64,000 nt of DNA from an uncultured Acetatifactor sp. (GTDB lineage: Bacteria; Bacillota; Clostridia; Lachnospirales; Lachnospiraceae), in contig CAKRRD010000006.1 in the NCBI GenBank assembly GCA_934394815.1, forward strand, positions 1-64,000. Direction: 5' to 3'. The position numbers and the translations under genes are program-made. Below are positions 52,677 to 61,935 of the stretch, piece by piece; within the stretch, counting starts at the first letter, position 1; each line of letters starts with the position of its first letter. The notes beneath the pieces are model-generated. The model ran no database searches. It worked only from the letters and a program-made list of their open reading frames with translations, and had not been told where the DNA came from.

Positions 52677-53532
52677 TTCAAGCAGAAAATTAAAGACAGT
52701 TATTTCTATGGTATGCCTGCTGGTCACGGTGGGCATATTGTGTATTTGTATGCCGGTAAAGGTACAGGCTTCGGAGCGTCATCTGACGGGAGACACGGAA
52801 GTGTCTACGGTGATCAATCCGGCAGGTACCGCCACGACTCCCGAAGAAGTGGGAACCCTGAATACCGCCAACACTGTCAGTATTACCTATAATAACGGCA
52901 ATGGACAGATCAACGGAGCGCTGCGTATTTTAATTACGCTGACACTGATCGGACTGGCACCGACCATTATTATCATGATGACTTCTTTTACAAGAATCAT
53001 CATTGTATTGCATTTTACCAGATCGGCGCTGAATACCCAGACGGCGCCGCCGAACCAGATCCTGATCGGACTGGCATTGATCCTGACCTTTTTTATCATG
53101 GAACCTACGATCACCAGAATCAACGAGGAAGCCATACAGCCTTTTGAAGAAGGTACCATAGACCAGAGCGAGGCACTGGAAAAGGGTATGGCACCTCTGC
53201 GGGAGTTCATGTATCCCCAGACGCAGATAAAGGACGTGGAACTGTTCATGGATATCGCGGGACAGGAGTGGGACGGAACTCTGGAAGATATTCCGAATTC
53301 AGTGCTGGTTCCCAGCTTTATGATCAGCGAACTGCGTACTGCATTCTGGATCGGCTTTACGATCTATATTCCTTTTATTGTAATCGATATGGTAGTGGCA
53401 TCCACTCTGATGAGTATGGGTATGATGATGCTGCCGCCCACCACGATTTCCATGCCCTTCAAGATTCTGCTGTTCGTACTGGCAGATGGCTGGGCTCTGA
53501 TTATAGGGCAGCTCGTACAGACATTCTATTAA
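52657..53532 (+). CDS. fliP: Flagellar export gate protein FliP
   Basis: The 291-residue core export-gate subunit starts MKRKIIDSSRKLKTVI with a cleavable signal peptide (about residues 1-35, ending VKVQASE), typical for FliP. The family core is LIGLAPTIIIMMTSFTRIII, RSALNTQTAPPNQILIGLAL and PSFMISELRTAFWIGF. The final segment ends MPFKILLFVLADGWALIIGQ. It overlaps fliO by 20 bases. FliQ and FliR follow and complete the gate. Confidence 0.95.
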   Translation: MKRKIIDSSRKLKTVISMVCLLVTVGILCICMPVKVQASERHLTGDTEVSTVINPAGTATTPEEVGTLNTANTVSITYNNGNGQINGALRILITLTLIGLAPTIIIMMTSFTRIIIVLHFTRSALNTQTAPPNQILIGLALILTFFIMEPTITRINEEAIQPFEEGTIDQSEALEKGMAPLREFMYPQTQIKDVELFMDIAGQEWDGTLEDIPNSVLVPSFMISELRTAFWIGFTIYIPFIVIDMVVASTLMSMGMMMLPPTTISMPFKILLFVLADGWALIIGQLVQTFY

Positions 53533-53552
53533 TCGGGAGATGAGGTTTTGGT

Positions 53553-53825
53553 ATGACGATTGATGCAGTATCGGAAATGACGAATAATGCACTCTATGTG
53601 ATCATAAAGGTATCGCTGCCTGTGCTGTTGGTGTCTCTGATCGTGGGACTTGTCATCAGTATTTTTCAGACGGTGACATCCATTCAGGAACAGACACTGA
53701 CATTTGTTCCCAAGATCATTGCCATCTTCCTGAGCCTTGTGCTTATCGGGCACTGGATGATGAATACAATGGTGGAATATACGGTGCAGCTGTGGTCCAG
53801 TTTTAGTCAGTATGTGCATAGGTGA
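53553..53825 (+). CDS. fliQ: Flagellar export gate protein FliQ
   Basis: This 90-residue protein has two membrane helices (about residues 14-38 and 50-75). Signature blocks are LPVLLVSLIVGLVISIFQTV, TSIQEQTLTFVPKIIAIFLS and ending WSSFSQYV. Four copies complete the FliP/FliR ring. Gap to fliP is 20 bases. Confidence 0.95.
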   Translation: MTIDAVSEMTNNALYVIIKVSLPVLLVSLIVGLVISIFQTVTSIQEQTLTFVPKIIAIFLSLVLIGHWMMNTMVEYTVQLWSSFSQYVHR

Positions 53826-53836
53826 CGGGAAGAAAT

Positions 53837-54619
53837 ATGGTAGATCTTTCTTTTTCGATATATGATCTTGAATATTTTCTGCTGATATTCGTAAGAGTAT
53901 CCTGCTTTGTATATATAGCACCTTATTTTGGAATGAATGATACCCCTGCAAGAATCAGGATCGGTATCAGTTTCTTTACGGCTGTTTTACTGTACGGGAC
54001 ACTGACGCCTGTAGAGGCTGTTGTCTTTGATACGGTGATGGAATATGCGGTTATTGTTATGAAAGAGGCTATTGTGGGACTGCTGATCGGTTTTGGAGCC
54101 AATATCTGTATGGCAATCGTGAATTTCGCAGGTGCTATTGCGGATATGGAGACCGGTCTGTCCATGGCAACATTGCTGGATCCCGCAACCAAGGAAACCA
54201 CCAGCATTACCGGTGTACTTTATCAGTATTCTTTTATGCTGATGCTGATCGCATCGGGAATGTACCGCTATCTGTTCGGAGCGCTGGCGGACAGCTTTTC
54301 GTTGATTCCGGTAAACGGTGTGGTATTTCACGCAGATAGCCTGTTACAATCCATGATGGAATTTATGAGTGATTATATTCTGATCGGCTTTCGTATTGTA
54401 TTGCCGATTTTTTGTGTGATATTACTTTTGAATGCCATCCTCGGAGTGCTGGCGAAGGTATCTCCGCAGTTGAACATGTTCGCGGTAGGTATTCAGCTGA
54501 AGGTACTGGCTGGTCTGACCGCAATGTTTCTTACCACCGGGATGCTGCCGGGAGCGGCAGATTTTGTCTATCAGGAAATGAAAAAAATGGTCGTGTCTTT
54601 TATCGGAGGTATGATGTGA
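53837..54619 (+). CDS. fliR: Flagellar export gate protein FliR
   Basis: The 260-residue membrane protein has about six hydrophobic helices. Hallmarks are FLLIFVRVSCFVYIAPYFGM near the start, KEAIVGLLIGFGANICMAI and LPIFCVILLLNAILGVLAKV, then SPQLNMFAVGIQLKV. GGGAAGAA precedes ATG 53837; a GTG at 53822 overlapping the fliQ stop is an alternative start. The stop (ATGTGA) overlaps the flhB GTG start. Confidence 0.93.
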   Translation: MVDLSFSIYDLEYFLLIFVRVSCFVYIAPYFGMNDTPARIRIGISFFTAVLLYGTLTPVEAVVFDTVMEYAVIVMKEAIVGLLIGFGANICMAIVNFAGAIADMETGLSMATLLDPATKETTSITGVLYQYSFMLMLIASGMYRYLFGALADSFSLIPVNGVVFHADSLLQSMMEFMSDYILIGFRIVLPIFCVILLLNAILGVLAKVSPQLNMFAVGIQLKVLAGLTAMFLTTGMLPGAADFVYQEMKKMVVSFIGGMM

Positions 54620-55728
54620 TCCTGGAATATAATCTGCAATTCTTCGCCGCGGAAGGAATGGGTGGCGAGAAGACAGAGCCCGCTACCGAGAAAAAGTTAA
54701 CGGATGCCAGAAAAGAAGGCCAGGTTGCCAAGAGCCGGGAAATTGCCAACGGGTTGGGGCTTCTTACCGTGTTTCTGGTGTTGAAGATCTGGGTTGGAAA
54801 TATGGGGTATCAGTTTATGAACGTGTTTCGCGTTATTTACGGTATGATCCCCGACATTGTAACGTTCTGGCAGGGCGATATGCCACAGCAGGATACGGCA
54901 ATCGTGTTCCGGCAGATGCTTTTGCAGGCGGTCATCATTATGGCACCACTTCTGCTGCTGGGACTGCTGGTGGCTTTTCTGAGTAATATAGTGCAGGTGG
55001 GATGGAAGCCTACGGGGAAACCATTGCAGCCTAAATTTTCCAAGCTGAATCCGCTTTCGGGATTCAAGAGAATTTTTTCTGCCAATGCATTGGTAGAGCT
55101 GATCAAGTCCATTCTTAAGATTGGATTGATCACTTATATATGTTATAATTATTTGAAAAAAAAGTGGCCGTTGTTGTATACTTTGTATGACATGGATCTG
55201 ATGCAGGCCATCGCCCTGATCGGAGAGACGGTGACGGATCTGGGCATCCGGGTCTCCCTGATCTATATGATCATTGCTGCGGCGGATTATATCTATCAGA
55301 AGTACAAGTTCGCCAAGGACATGCGAATGACCAAGCAGGAGATCAAGGAAGAGTTTAAACAGCAGGAAGGTGATCCCCAGATCAAGAGCCGTATCCGTCA
55401 GAAAATGCAGGAAGCATCCAGACGGAGAATGATGCAGAACCTTCCACAGGCGGACGTGGTCATTACGAACCCCACCCATTATGCAGTGGCAATCAAATAC
55501 GATCCGGAGGTGGCGGATGCCCCCATCGTGATCGCAAAAGGGGAAGACTATCTGGCGGCGAAGATCAAGGAGATCGCCAGAGAGCATCAGATTGAAATTG
55601 TAGAGAACAAACCGCTTGCCAGAATGCTGTATGCAAATGTGGATGTGGGACAGGCCGTGCCGCCGGAACTCTATCAGGCGGTGGCGGAAGTCCTGGCATT
55701 TGTATACCATCTGCAGGGTAAAGTATAG
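54616..55728 (+). CDS. flhB: Flagellar export switch protein FlhB
   Basis: The 370-residue protein has four membrane helices (about residues 40-60, 95-120, 155-175 and 195-215) and a cytoplasmic autocleavage domain with NPTH in VVITNPTHYAVAIKYD (about residue 280). The N-terminal export domain begins MILEYNLQFFAAEGMGGEKT; the motif EKTEPATEKKLTDARKEGQV is highly conserved. It starts at GTG 54616, four bases inside fliR. It switches substrate class with FliK. Separate from its neighbours' fusion seen in some Clostridia (FliR-FlhB); here the two are distinct genes. Confidence 0.95.
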   Translation: MILEYNLQFFAAEGMGGEKTEPATEKKLTDARKEGQVAKSREIANGLGLLTVFLVLKIWVGNMGYQFMNVFRVIYGMIPDIVTFWQGDMPQQDTAIVFRQMLLQAVIIMAPLLLLGLLVAFLSNIVQVGWKPTGKPLQPKFSKLNPLSGFKRIFSANALVELIKSILKIGLITYICYNYLKKKWPLLYTLYDMDLMQAIALIGETVTDLGIRVSLIYMIIAAADYIYQKYKFAKDMRMTKQEIKEEFKQQEGDPQIKSRIRQKMQEASRRRMMQNLPQADVVITNPTHYAVAIKYDPEVADAPIVIAKGEDYLAAKIKEIAREHQIEIVENKPLARMLYANVDVGQAVPPELYQAVAEVLAFVYHLQGKV

Positions 55729-55800
55729 ACGCAGGCAATAGAGAGATAACAGATAGAAAATGTTAAAAGTACGTAAAGAGAGAAAGGAGGCAGGGCACAG

Positions 55801-57840
55801 ATGAAAATGAAAAAAGCGGATGTAGGAGTAGCAATCTATATCATGGCTGCCATTATCATGTTTATCGTGCCGATCCCTTCCTGGTTACTGGATGTTTTGT
55901 TAGCCATCAATATATCCGTGGCACTGACGATTTTGTTTGCAACAATGTTCAGCAAGGAAGTACTGGATATGTCCTTCTTCCCCACAATGCTGCTGTTCAC
56001 CACAATCTTCAGAATCTCACTGAACACTTCCTCCACCCGTCTGATCTTAAGAGACGGTAATGCGGGTAATGTCGTGGAAACTTTCGGTGAATTCGTAGGC
56101 GGCGGTGATCTGATCATTGGTGTCATCATCTTCATTATTCTGATCCTGATCCAGTTTATGGTCATCAACAAAGGTTCCGAGCGTGTATCCGAAGTAACTG
56201 CAAGATTTACTCTGGATGCCATGCCCGGTAAACAGATGGCTATCGATGCGGATCTGAACACCGGAGCCATCACGGATGCGGAAGCGAAGAAGAGAAGAGA
56301 AAAGATTCAGGAAGAAGCAAGCTTTTTCGGCTCTATGGATGGTGCCGTGAAATATGTAAAAGGAGATGCGGTGGCGGGCCTTCTCATTACCACCATTAAT
56401 ATCGTAGGTGGTATTATCATGGGAATGACCAGACAGGGCATGGACATTACCACAGCCCTGAACAAATATGCGATCCTGACCATCGGCGACGGTCTGGTAA
56501 GCCAGATTCCTTCTCTGCTGATTTCTCTCTCCACCGGTATTTTGGTGACCAAAGGAAGCAAGGACGCGGATTTCGGTACGACGCTGGTAAGCCAGCTGTT
56601 CGGTGTGCCGAAGGCACTGTATCTGGTAGGTGCCATGCTTGCAATTCTGGGATTCGTGACAGAATTGAACACGATCCTGTTTGTAGGACTGGGATTGGTA
56701 TTTATCATTGTAGCGAGAAATATTGAGGGTACCATTGAGACAGCCAGGATCGAGCAGGAGGTCGACAGCGAGGAGGCCGCCGCGGAAGAGATCCGGCAGC
56801 CGGAGAATGTCAACAGCCTGTTACAGGTGGATCCCATTGAACTGGAATTCGGTTATGGTATCATTCCTCTGGCGGATGTGAACCAGGGCGGCGATCTGCT
56901 GGACCGTGTCGTAATGATCCGAAGACAGATCGCACTGGAACTTGGTACGGTGGTGCCTATTATCCGTCTGCGGGATAATATCCAGTTGAATCCGAACCAG
57001 TATATTATCAAGATCAAAGGCATTCAGGTCAGTGAAGGAGAGATCCTCTTCGATCACTATATGGCAATGAATCCCGGCTATGTGGAAGAGGAGATCACGG
57101 GTATTCCTACGTTCGAGCCTTCCTTCCATCTGCCGGCGATCTGGATTACGGAAGGCCAGAGAGAACGGGCGGAAAGTCTGGGCTACACGGTTGTAGATCC
57201 TCCTTCCATTATTGCCACGCATCTGACTGAGATCATACGTCAGCACATCGCAGAACTGCTGACCAGACAGGATGTACAGAATCTTATCAACAATGTCAAG
57301 GAGAATAATCCTTCTCTGGTGGAGGAACTGGTACCCAAGCTGCTTGGACTGGGTGAAATCCAGAAAGTATTGCAGAATCTGCTGCGGGAGGGAATTTCCA
57401 TCCGTGATCTTTTGACGATTCTGGAGACTTTGGCAGACTATGCACCCACCACCCGGGATACGGATATCCTGACAGAGTATGTACGGCAGAGCTTAAAGAG
57501 AGCTATCTCAACGAAATATTTCCCGTCCCATGAGACCACCAGTGTTCTGACACTGGATCCCAAGAACGAACAGGAGATCATGGGAAGTGTGAAGCAGACG
57601 GAGACGGGAGCGTTCTTAAATCTGGATCCCGCCAGAAGCAAGGCTATTCTGAATGCACTGGGAGAAGAGATCAAAAAACTGGAGAATATGGGAAAGACCC
57701 CCATTATTATGACGTCTCCGATCGTCAGAATGTACTTCAAACGGCTGACGGAAGATTACTATCCGGATCTGGTGGTGGTATCTTACAACGAAGTGGAATC
57801 CAATGTGGAATTACAGTCTGTGGGAATGGTCACAGCTTAA
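55801..57840 (+). CDS. flhA: Flagellar export protein FlhA
   Basis: The 679-residue export-gate protein has eight membrane helices in its first half (about residues 10-320) and a large cytoplasmic domain. Hallmarks are ISLNTSSTRLILRDGNAGNV and RFTLDAMPGKQMAIDADLN near residue 140 (FHIPEP family signature), then ELEFGYGIIPLADVNQGGDL in the cytoplasmic part and RAISTKYFPSHETTSVLTLD. AAGGAGG precedes ATG. flhF is next, 54 bases downstream. Confidence 0.97.
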   Translation: MKMKKADVGVAIYIMAAIIMFIVPIPSWLLDVLLAINISVALTILFATMFSKEVLDMSFFPTMLLFTTIFRISLNTSSTRLILRDGNAGNVVETFGEFVGGGDLIIGVIIFIILILIQFMVINKGSERVSEVTARFTLDAMPGKQMAIDADLNTGAITDAEAKKRREKIQEEASFFGSMDGAVKYVKGDAVAGLLITTINIVGGIIMGMTRQGMDITTALNKYAILTIGDGLVSQIPSLLISLSTGILVTKGSKDADFGTTLVSQLFGVPKALYLVGAMLAILGFVTELNTILFVGLGLVFIIVARNIEGTIETARIEQEVDSEEAAAEEIRQPENVNSLLQVDPIELEFGYGIIPLADVNQGGDLLDRVVMIRRQIALELGTVVPIIRLRDNIQLNPNQYIIKIKGIQVSEGEILFDHYMAMNPGYVEEEITGIPTFEPSFHLPAIWITEGQRERAESLGYTVVDPPSIIATHLTEIIRQHIAELLTRQDVQNLINNVKENNPSLVEELVPKLLGLGEIQKVLQNLLREGISIRDLLTILETLADYAPTTRDTDILTEYVRQSLKRAISTKYFPSHETTSVLTLDPKNEQEIMGSVKQTETGAFLNLDPARSKAILNALGEEIKKLENMGKTPIIMTSPIVRMYFKRLTEDYYPDLVVVSYNEVESNVELQSVGMVTA

Positions 57841-57894
57841 CTACCGAACTTAAGTACCTAAGCGAATTGAATCGACACAGGAATGGGGAGCAGT

Positions 57895-59127
57895 ATGATA
57901 ATTAAGAAATTTACCGGCAAAACAGAAGAGGAAGCTGTGGAAGCTGCCAGAAAAGAATTGGGAACCGGACTGGTGATCATGAATGTTCGTGAAATAAAAA
58001 GAAAAGGACTGTTTTCCCTCCTTTTCCCCAGACAGATTGAGGTAACAGCTGCTCTGGAAGATGAGTCGTCCTTAAAATCCGCGGGAAACAATATCCGGCG
58101 GGCGGAAGGTATGGAGACCGGCATAACGAAGACGGTATCTGTAAATAACAATACGGAAAATATAGAAAAGAAACTGGACAGCCTGCAAATGCTCCTGGAG
58201 AGCCAGCTGAACAGCAGACGGACACCGGCCGACAGGGAAAAGCTGACGGAGGGTTCCGAAGAACTGCAGAATGCCGGGACAGAGCAGAACAGTGATAAAC
58301 AGGAACAGAAGGAGGAAGAACAGAGTTCGGAGCAGGATAAGTTCATCCGGCTGCTATATAATAAAATGCTGGATAATGAAATGGACGAAAAGTATGTAAA
58401 CGACATACTGGAAGATGCATCCAAAACGAAGAAAACAGATCTTCCTTTTGATTATCTGCTGGCAAATATTTATCAGAAAATGGTACTGAAATTAGGCAGA
58501 TCCGAAGGGATTACTCCCTCGGAGGACGGACCGAGGCTGGTGTGGTTCATAGGACCTACCGGTGTGGGCAAGACGACGACCATCGCGAAGCTGGCCGGGA
58601 AATATTGCGTGGAAGACAAAAAGAAGGTGGCACTTCTTACGGCGGACACCTACCGCATTGCGGCAGCGGAACAGCTGCGGACCTACGCCAATATTCTGGA
58701 GACTCCTTTCCGGGTCATTTATACACCGGAGGAATTGCAGACGGCCGTGGACGACTATTGGGACTGTGATTACATTTTTATTGATACTGCGGGAAGATCC
58801 CACCAGAATGCGGACCAGCTGGAGAAGATGAAGGAGATGGTGGCCGGACTGAAACGGCCAGAGGACTATCAGGTATTTCTGGTATTAAGTGCTACCACGA
58901 AATACAGAGATCTTCAGAGGATTGCAGACTGCTATGGTAAAATCGCAAAGTTTGAACTGATTTTTACCAAACTCGATGAGACAGAGGCAGTGGGAAACCT
59001 GCTGAATATGAAGCTCTATACAGATGCCCCGATCGCTTATGTGACCTGTGGGCAGAATGTTCCGGACGATATGGAAATGTTCAATCCGCAGAAGACGGTA
59101 AAACAGATCCTTGGAGGAAAGGAATAA
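57895..59127 (+). CDS. flhF: Flagellar SRP-type GTPase FlhF
   Basis: The 410-residue protein determines where flagella form. It starts MIIKKFTGKTEEEAVEAARK, followed by a Gln/Glu-rich basic linker (about residues 55-150) and an NG domain with G1 GPTGVGKTTT near residue 220, ADTYRIAAAEQLRTYA, DTAGRSHQNADQ and TKLDETEAVGNLLN. An ATG four codons upstream overlaps the ribosome-binding site GGGGAG and is less likely. Its partner FlhG follows. Confidence 0.94.
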   Translation: MIIKKFTGKTEEEAVEAARKELGTGLVIMNVREIKRKGLFSLLFPRQIEVTAALEDESSLKSAGNNIRRAEGMETGITKTVSVNNNTENIEKKLDSLQMLLESQLNSRRTPADREKLTEGSEELQNAGTEQNSDKQEQKEEEQSSEQDKFIRLLYNKMLDNEMDEKYVNDILEDASKTKKTDLPFDYLLANIYQKMVLKLGRSEGITPSEDGPRLVWFIGPTGVGKTTTIAKLAGKYCVEDKKKVALLTADTYRIAAAEQLRTYANILETPFRVIYTPEELQTAVDDYWDCDYIFIDTAGRSHQNADQLEKMKEMVAGLKRPEDYQVFLVLSATTKYRDLQRIADCYGKIAKFELIFTKLDETEAVGNLLNMKLYTDAPIAYVTCGQNVPDDMEMFNPQKTVKQILGGKE

Positions 59128-59152
59128 AGATTTGACAGAAAGGCGCGGAACA

Positions 59153-60055
59153 ATGGATCAGGCGGAACAGCTGAGGATTATTAAAGCGAATAACCAAATA
59201 AGACCTACTGCGAGAGTCATTACCGTTACCTCCGGCAAGGGCGGCGTGGGGAAATCCAACATGTCCATCAATCTGGCAGTTCAATTTCGTAAAATGGGAA
59301 AACGGGTGATCATTCTGGATGCGGATTTCGGCCTTGCGAACATTGAGATCATGTTCGGAGCCATACCGAAACACAATCTGTGTGATCTGGTCTATGAGGG
59401 GAAGAGCATCCGTGATATCATTACCTGGGGACCTATGGAAGTGGGATTTATCTCCGGTGGATCGGGAATCGCGGGAATGTCGAATCTCGGAAAGGATGCC
59501 CTTACCTGTATTATACAGAATCTGGCGGAACTGGATGCCCTGACGGATATTATTATTGTGGACACCGGTGCGGGAATCTCCGACAGTGTGCTGGAATTTC
59601 TGGTGGCCAGCGGGGAGGTGCTGCTGGTAACGACACCGGAGCCAACGTCCATTACGGATTCTTATTCCCTGTTGAAGGCGTTGTACAGACATCCCAGATT
59701 CCAGGAGGACTTCACAAAAGTAATGATGGTGGCCAACCGGGCAGGCAATGTGAAGGAAGGTCAGGTACTGTTCGACAAGCTGAATGCGGTGGTAACCAGA
59801 TACCTGAAGATTCCCATGACTTATCTGGGCTGTGTTCCCCAGGACCCTCAGGTGATGCAGGCAGTGATGCAGCAGGTACCGGTATCCATACAGAATCCCG
59901 GTGCCAGGGCCAGTCAGGCATACCAGAGGATTGCAGAGAGAATGTGTGAAAAAGAGGGCGATGCGGCACAGGAACAGCAGCCCCGGCGTGGCATGGCGGC
60001 ATTTTTCTCCCACATTATCGGTACGAGAAACGGAGCCACCAAACAATCCAGATAA
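59153..60055 (+). CDS. flhG: Flagellar number regulator FlhG (MinD-like)
   Basis: The 300-residue ParA/MinD-type ATPase restrains FlhF and so sets flagellar number. It starts MDQAEQLRIIKANNQ; the N-terminal DQAxxLR is the FlhF-activating motif. The deviant Walker A is SGKGGVGKSN, followed by ILDADFGLANIEIMFG and IIVDTGAGISDSVLEF. The C terminus is basic (TRNGATKQSR) and may form the membrane helix. A TTG at 59132 with AAGGA upstream is an alternative start adding seven residues. Confidence 0.94.
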   Translation: MDQAEQLRIIKANNQIRPTARVITVTSGKGGVGKSNMSINLAVQFRKMGKRVIILDADFGLANIEIMFGAIPKHNLCDLVYEGKSIRDIITWGPMEVGFISGGSGIAGMSNLGKDALTCIIQNLAELDALTDIIIVDTGAGISDSVLEFLVASGEVLLVTTPEPTSITDSYSLLKALYRHPRFQEDFTKVMMVANRAGNVKEGQVLFDKLNAVVTRYLKIPMTYLGCVPQDPQVMQAVMQQVPVSIQNPGARASQAYQRIAERMCEKEGDAAQEQQPRRGMAAFFSHIIGTRNGATKQSR

Positions 60056-60071
60056 GAGAGGTACGAGCATT

Positions 60072-60803
60072 ATGTTGTCCAGATTTGTGGAAGAAGGTTC
60101 AAAAATAGAACTTCGGGCACTGGAGCGTAGACCGGAGGAAAAGGGTGCGGAGAATACCGCGAAGGTTTACCAGAGCCGTGTTTTACAGATATTATCGGAG
60201 GATACCCTGGAGATTTCCATGCCCATGGAACAGACAAGACTGATTCTCTTGCCGGTGGATTCGGAATATGACATGATCTTTTTTGAGGAAAACAGTCTGT
60301 ACCAGTGCTTTGCAAGGATCATAGACCGCTACAAGAGCAATAATGTTTATGTCCAAGTGATGGAACTGACCAGTAATCTGAGAAAATATCAGAGAAGAGA
60401 ATATTATCGCTTCAGCTGTGCACTGGATATGTGCGCCCGCAATCTGGAGGAAGAAGAAGTCCAGGCGCTGGAGAAAAATTCCCCTTATGAACTGCAGCCC
60501 GGACTGCCGCTGAAACACAGTGTGATCGTGGATATCAGTGGTGGAGGCTTACGGTTCATGTCCACCCAGCAGTATAAACCCGGCAGTCTGATCCTTTGCA
60601 GTTACCATCTGGTGAAGGATGGAGAACAGAAAAAGTACGATGTGGTAGGCAAAGTGCTGGCAGTACGGGAACTGGAAAACAGAAAAGGCACATTCGAACA
60701 CAGAGTCCAGTATTACAATCTGGATGTGAACACAAGAGAAGAGATTATCCGCTTTATTTTTGAGGAAGAACGCAGGAGCCGTAAAAAGGAGAGATTATAC
60801 TGA
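60072..60803 (+). CDS. ycgR: Flagellar brake protein, YcgR/PilZ c-di-GMP receptor
   Basis: The 243-residue protein has an N-terminal YcgR domain (about residues 10-95) and a C-terminal PilZ domain (about 98-225). Both c-di-GMP-binding motifs are intact: RREYYR (RxxxR, near residue 105) and DISGGGLRF (D/NxSxxG, near residue 155). YcgR-type proteins slow the motor when c-di-GMP is high by binding MotA or FliG. The ATG at 60072 has AGAGGTACGAG upstream. The cheB ATG overlaps its stop codon by one base. Confidence 0.93.
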   Translation: MLSRFVEEGSKIELRALERRPEEKGAENTAKVYQSRVLQILSEDTLEISMPMEQTRLILLPVDSEYDMIFFEENSLYQCFARIIDRYKSNNVYVQVMELTSNLRKYQRREYYRFSCALDMCARNLEEEEVQALEKNSPYELQPGLPLKHSVIVDISGGGLRFMSTQQYKPGSLILCSYHLVKDGEQKKYDVVGKVLAVRELENRKGTFEHRVQYYNLDVNTREEIIRFIFEEERRSRKKERLY

Positions 60804-61885
60804 TGCCAAAAAAAATATTGGTTGTTGATGACTCTGCACTCATGAGAAGAGTGCTGTGTGATATAATAGATGCAGACATAAGATTCCAGGTAGCTGACAG
60901 AGCAAAAGACGGAATAGAAGCCTTCGATCTGTTGAGCAGAAACAGCTATGATGCCGTTGTCCTGGATGTGAATATGCCGCGCATGAACGGTCTGCAGTTA
61001 CTACAGGAACTGCGCAAATACAAGATCCCCGCCCGGGTGATGATGGCAAGTACCGATACGAAGGAAGGTGCCAGAACCACTCTGGATGCTCTGGAACTGG
61101 GAGCACTGGATTTTGTACATAAACCGGACAGCGCAGTAGACTGTCGGGGGGAGAATTTCCGCAGAGAGTTTCTGCGGACCCTGAATGTGGTGGCGAACAG
61201 TAAGCTGCCGGTATTTGCTGCCGAGGAAAAGCTTTCCGAGGAAAAGGACACTGTGAAGGAAATGATGAAGATCATCAATCATCATCCGGTCAGTGTGGCG
61301 GGCAGCAAGATCGTAGCCATTGCCAGTTCCACAGGAGGCCCCAAGTCATTGCAGTCGGTCATTCCCTTACTGCCGGCCAATCTGGATGCACCGGTACTGG
61401 TAGTACAGCATATGCCGGTGGGATTTACAGCGTCCCTGGCAGAGAGACTGGACAATTTAAGCCAGCTCCATGTAAAGGAAGCAGCAGAGGGAGACGAACT
61501 GAAAAAAGGATGGGTCTACATTGCCATGGGCGGCAAACATCTCAATGTCGTGACATCTCCGGCCGGACGGCATACCCTGCATCTGTCGGAGGAACCTTAC
61601 AGGGAAGGTGTCAGGCCCTGTGCCAATTATATGTATGAATCCCTGCAGACCAGCCGCTTTGACTCGGTAGTATGTGCCGTGATGACGGGAATGGGAGCAG
61701 ACGGAACGGAGGGAATCGGGAAACTGAAAACTTCCAAAAAATCATATGTGATTGCACAGGATCAGGATACCAGTGTAGTATTTGGAATGCCTAAAAGTAT
61801 TATCGCAGCCGGGCTTGCAGATCAGGTGGTACCACTGGATCAGATAGCTCAGGAGATCATACTTCACGTAGGAGTAAGCAAGTAA
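60803..61885 (+). CDS. cheB: Chemotaxis methylesterase CheB
   Basis: The 360-residue protein has an N-terminal receiver domain with acidic residues D9 and D10, phospho-site D55 (VVLDVNMPRMNG) and K near 104, and a C-terminal esterase domain. The catalytic serine is near residue 175 in IASSTGGPKSLQ, the His in VVQHMPVGFT and the Asp in MTGMGADG. It removes methyl groups from, and deamidates, chemoreceptors. The ATG overlaps the ycgR stop (TGATG). Confidence 0.95.
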   Translation: MPKKILVVDDSALMRRVLCDIIDADIRFQVADRAKDGIEAFDLLSRNSYDAVVLDVNMPRMNGLQLLQELRKYKIPARVMMASTDTKEGARTTLDALELGALDFVHKPDSAVDCRGENFRREFLRTLNVVANSKLPVFAAEEKLSEEKDTVKEMMKIINHHPVSVAGSKIVAIASSTGGPKSLQSVIPLLPANLDAPVLVVQHMPVGFTASLAERLDNLSQLHVKEAAEGDELKKGWVYIAMGGKHLNVVTSPAGRHTLHLSEEPYREGVRPCANYMYESLQTSRFDSVVCAVMTGMGADGTEGIGKLKTSKKSYVIAQDQDTSVVFGMPKSIIAAGLADQVVPLDQIAQEIILHVGVSK

Positions 61886-61935
61886 GTATATATGTCGTTT
61901 CCGGCAGCACCGTGACCGGCAGAATGGAGGAAGAG

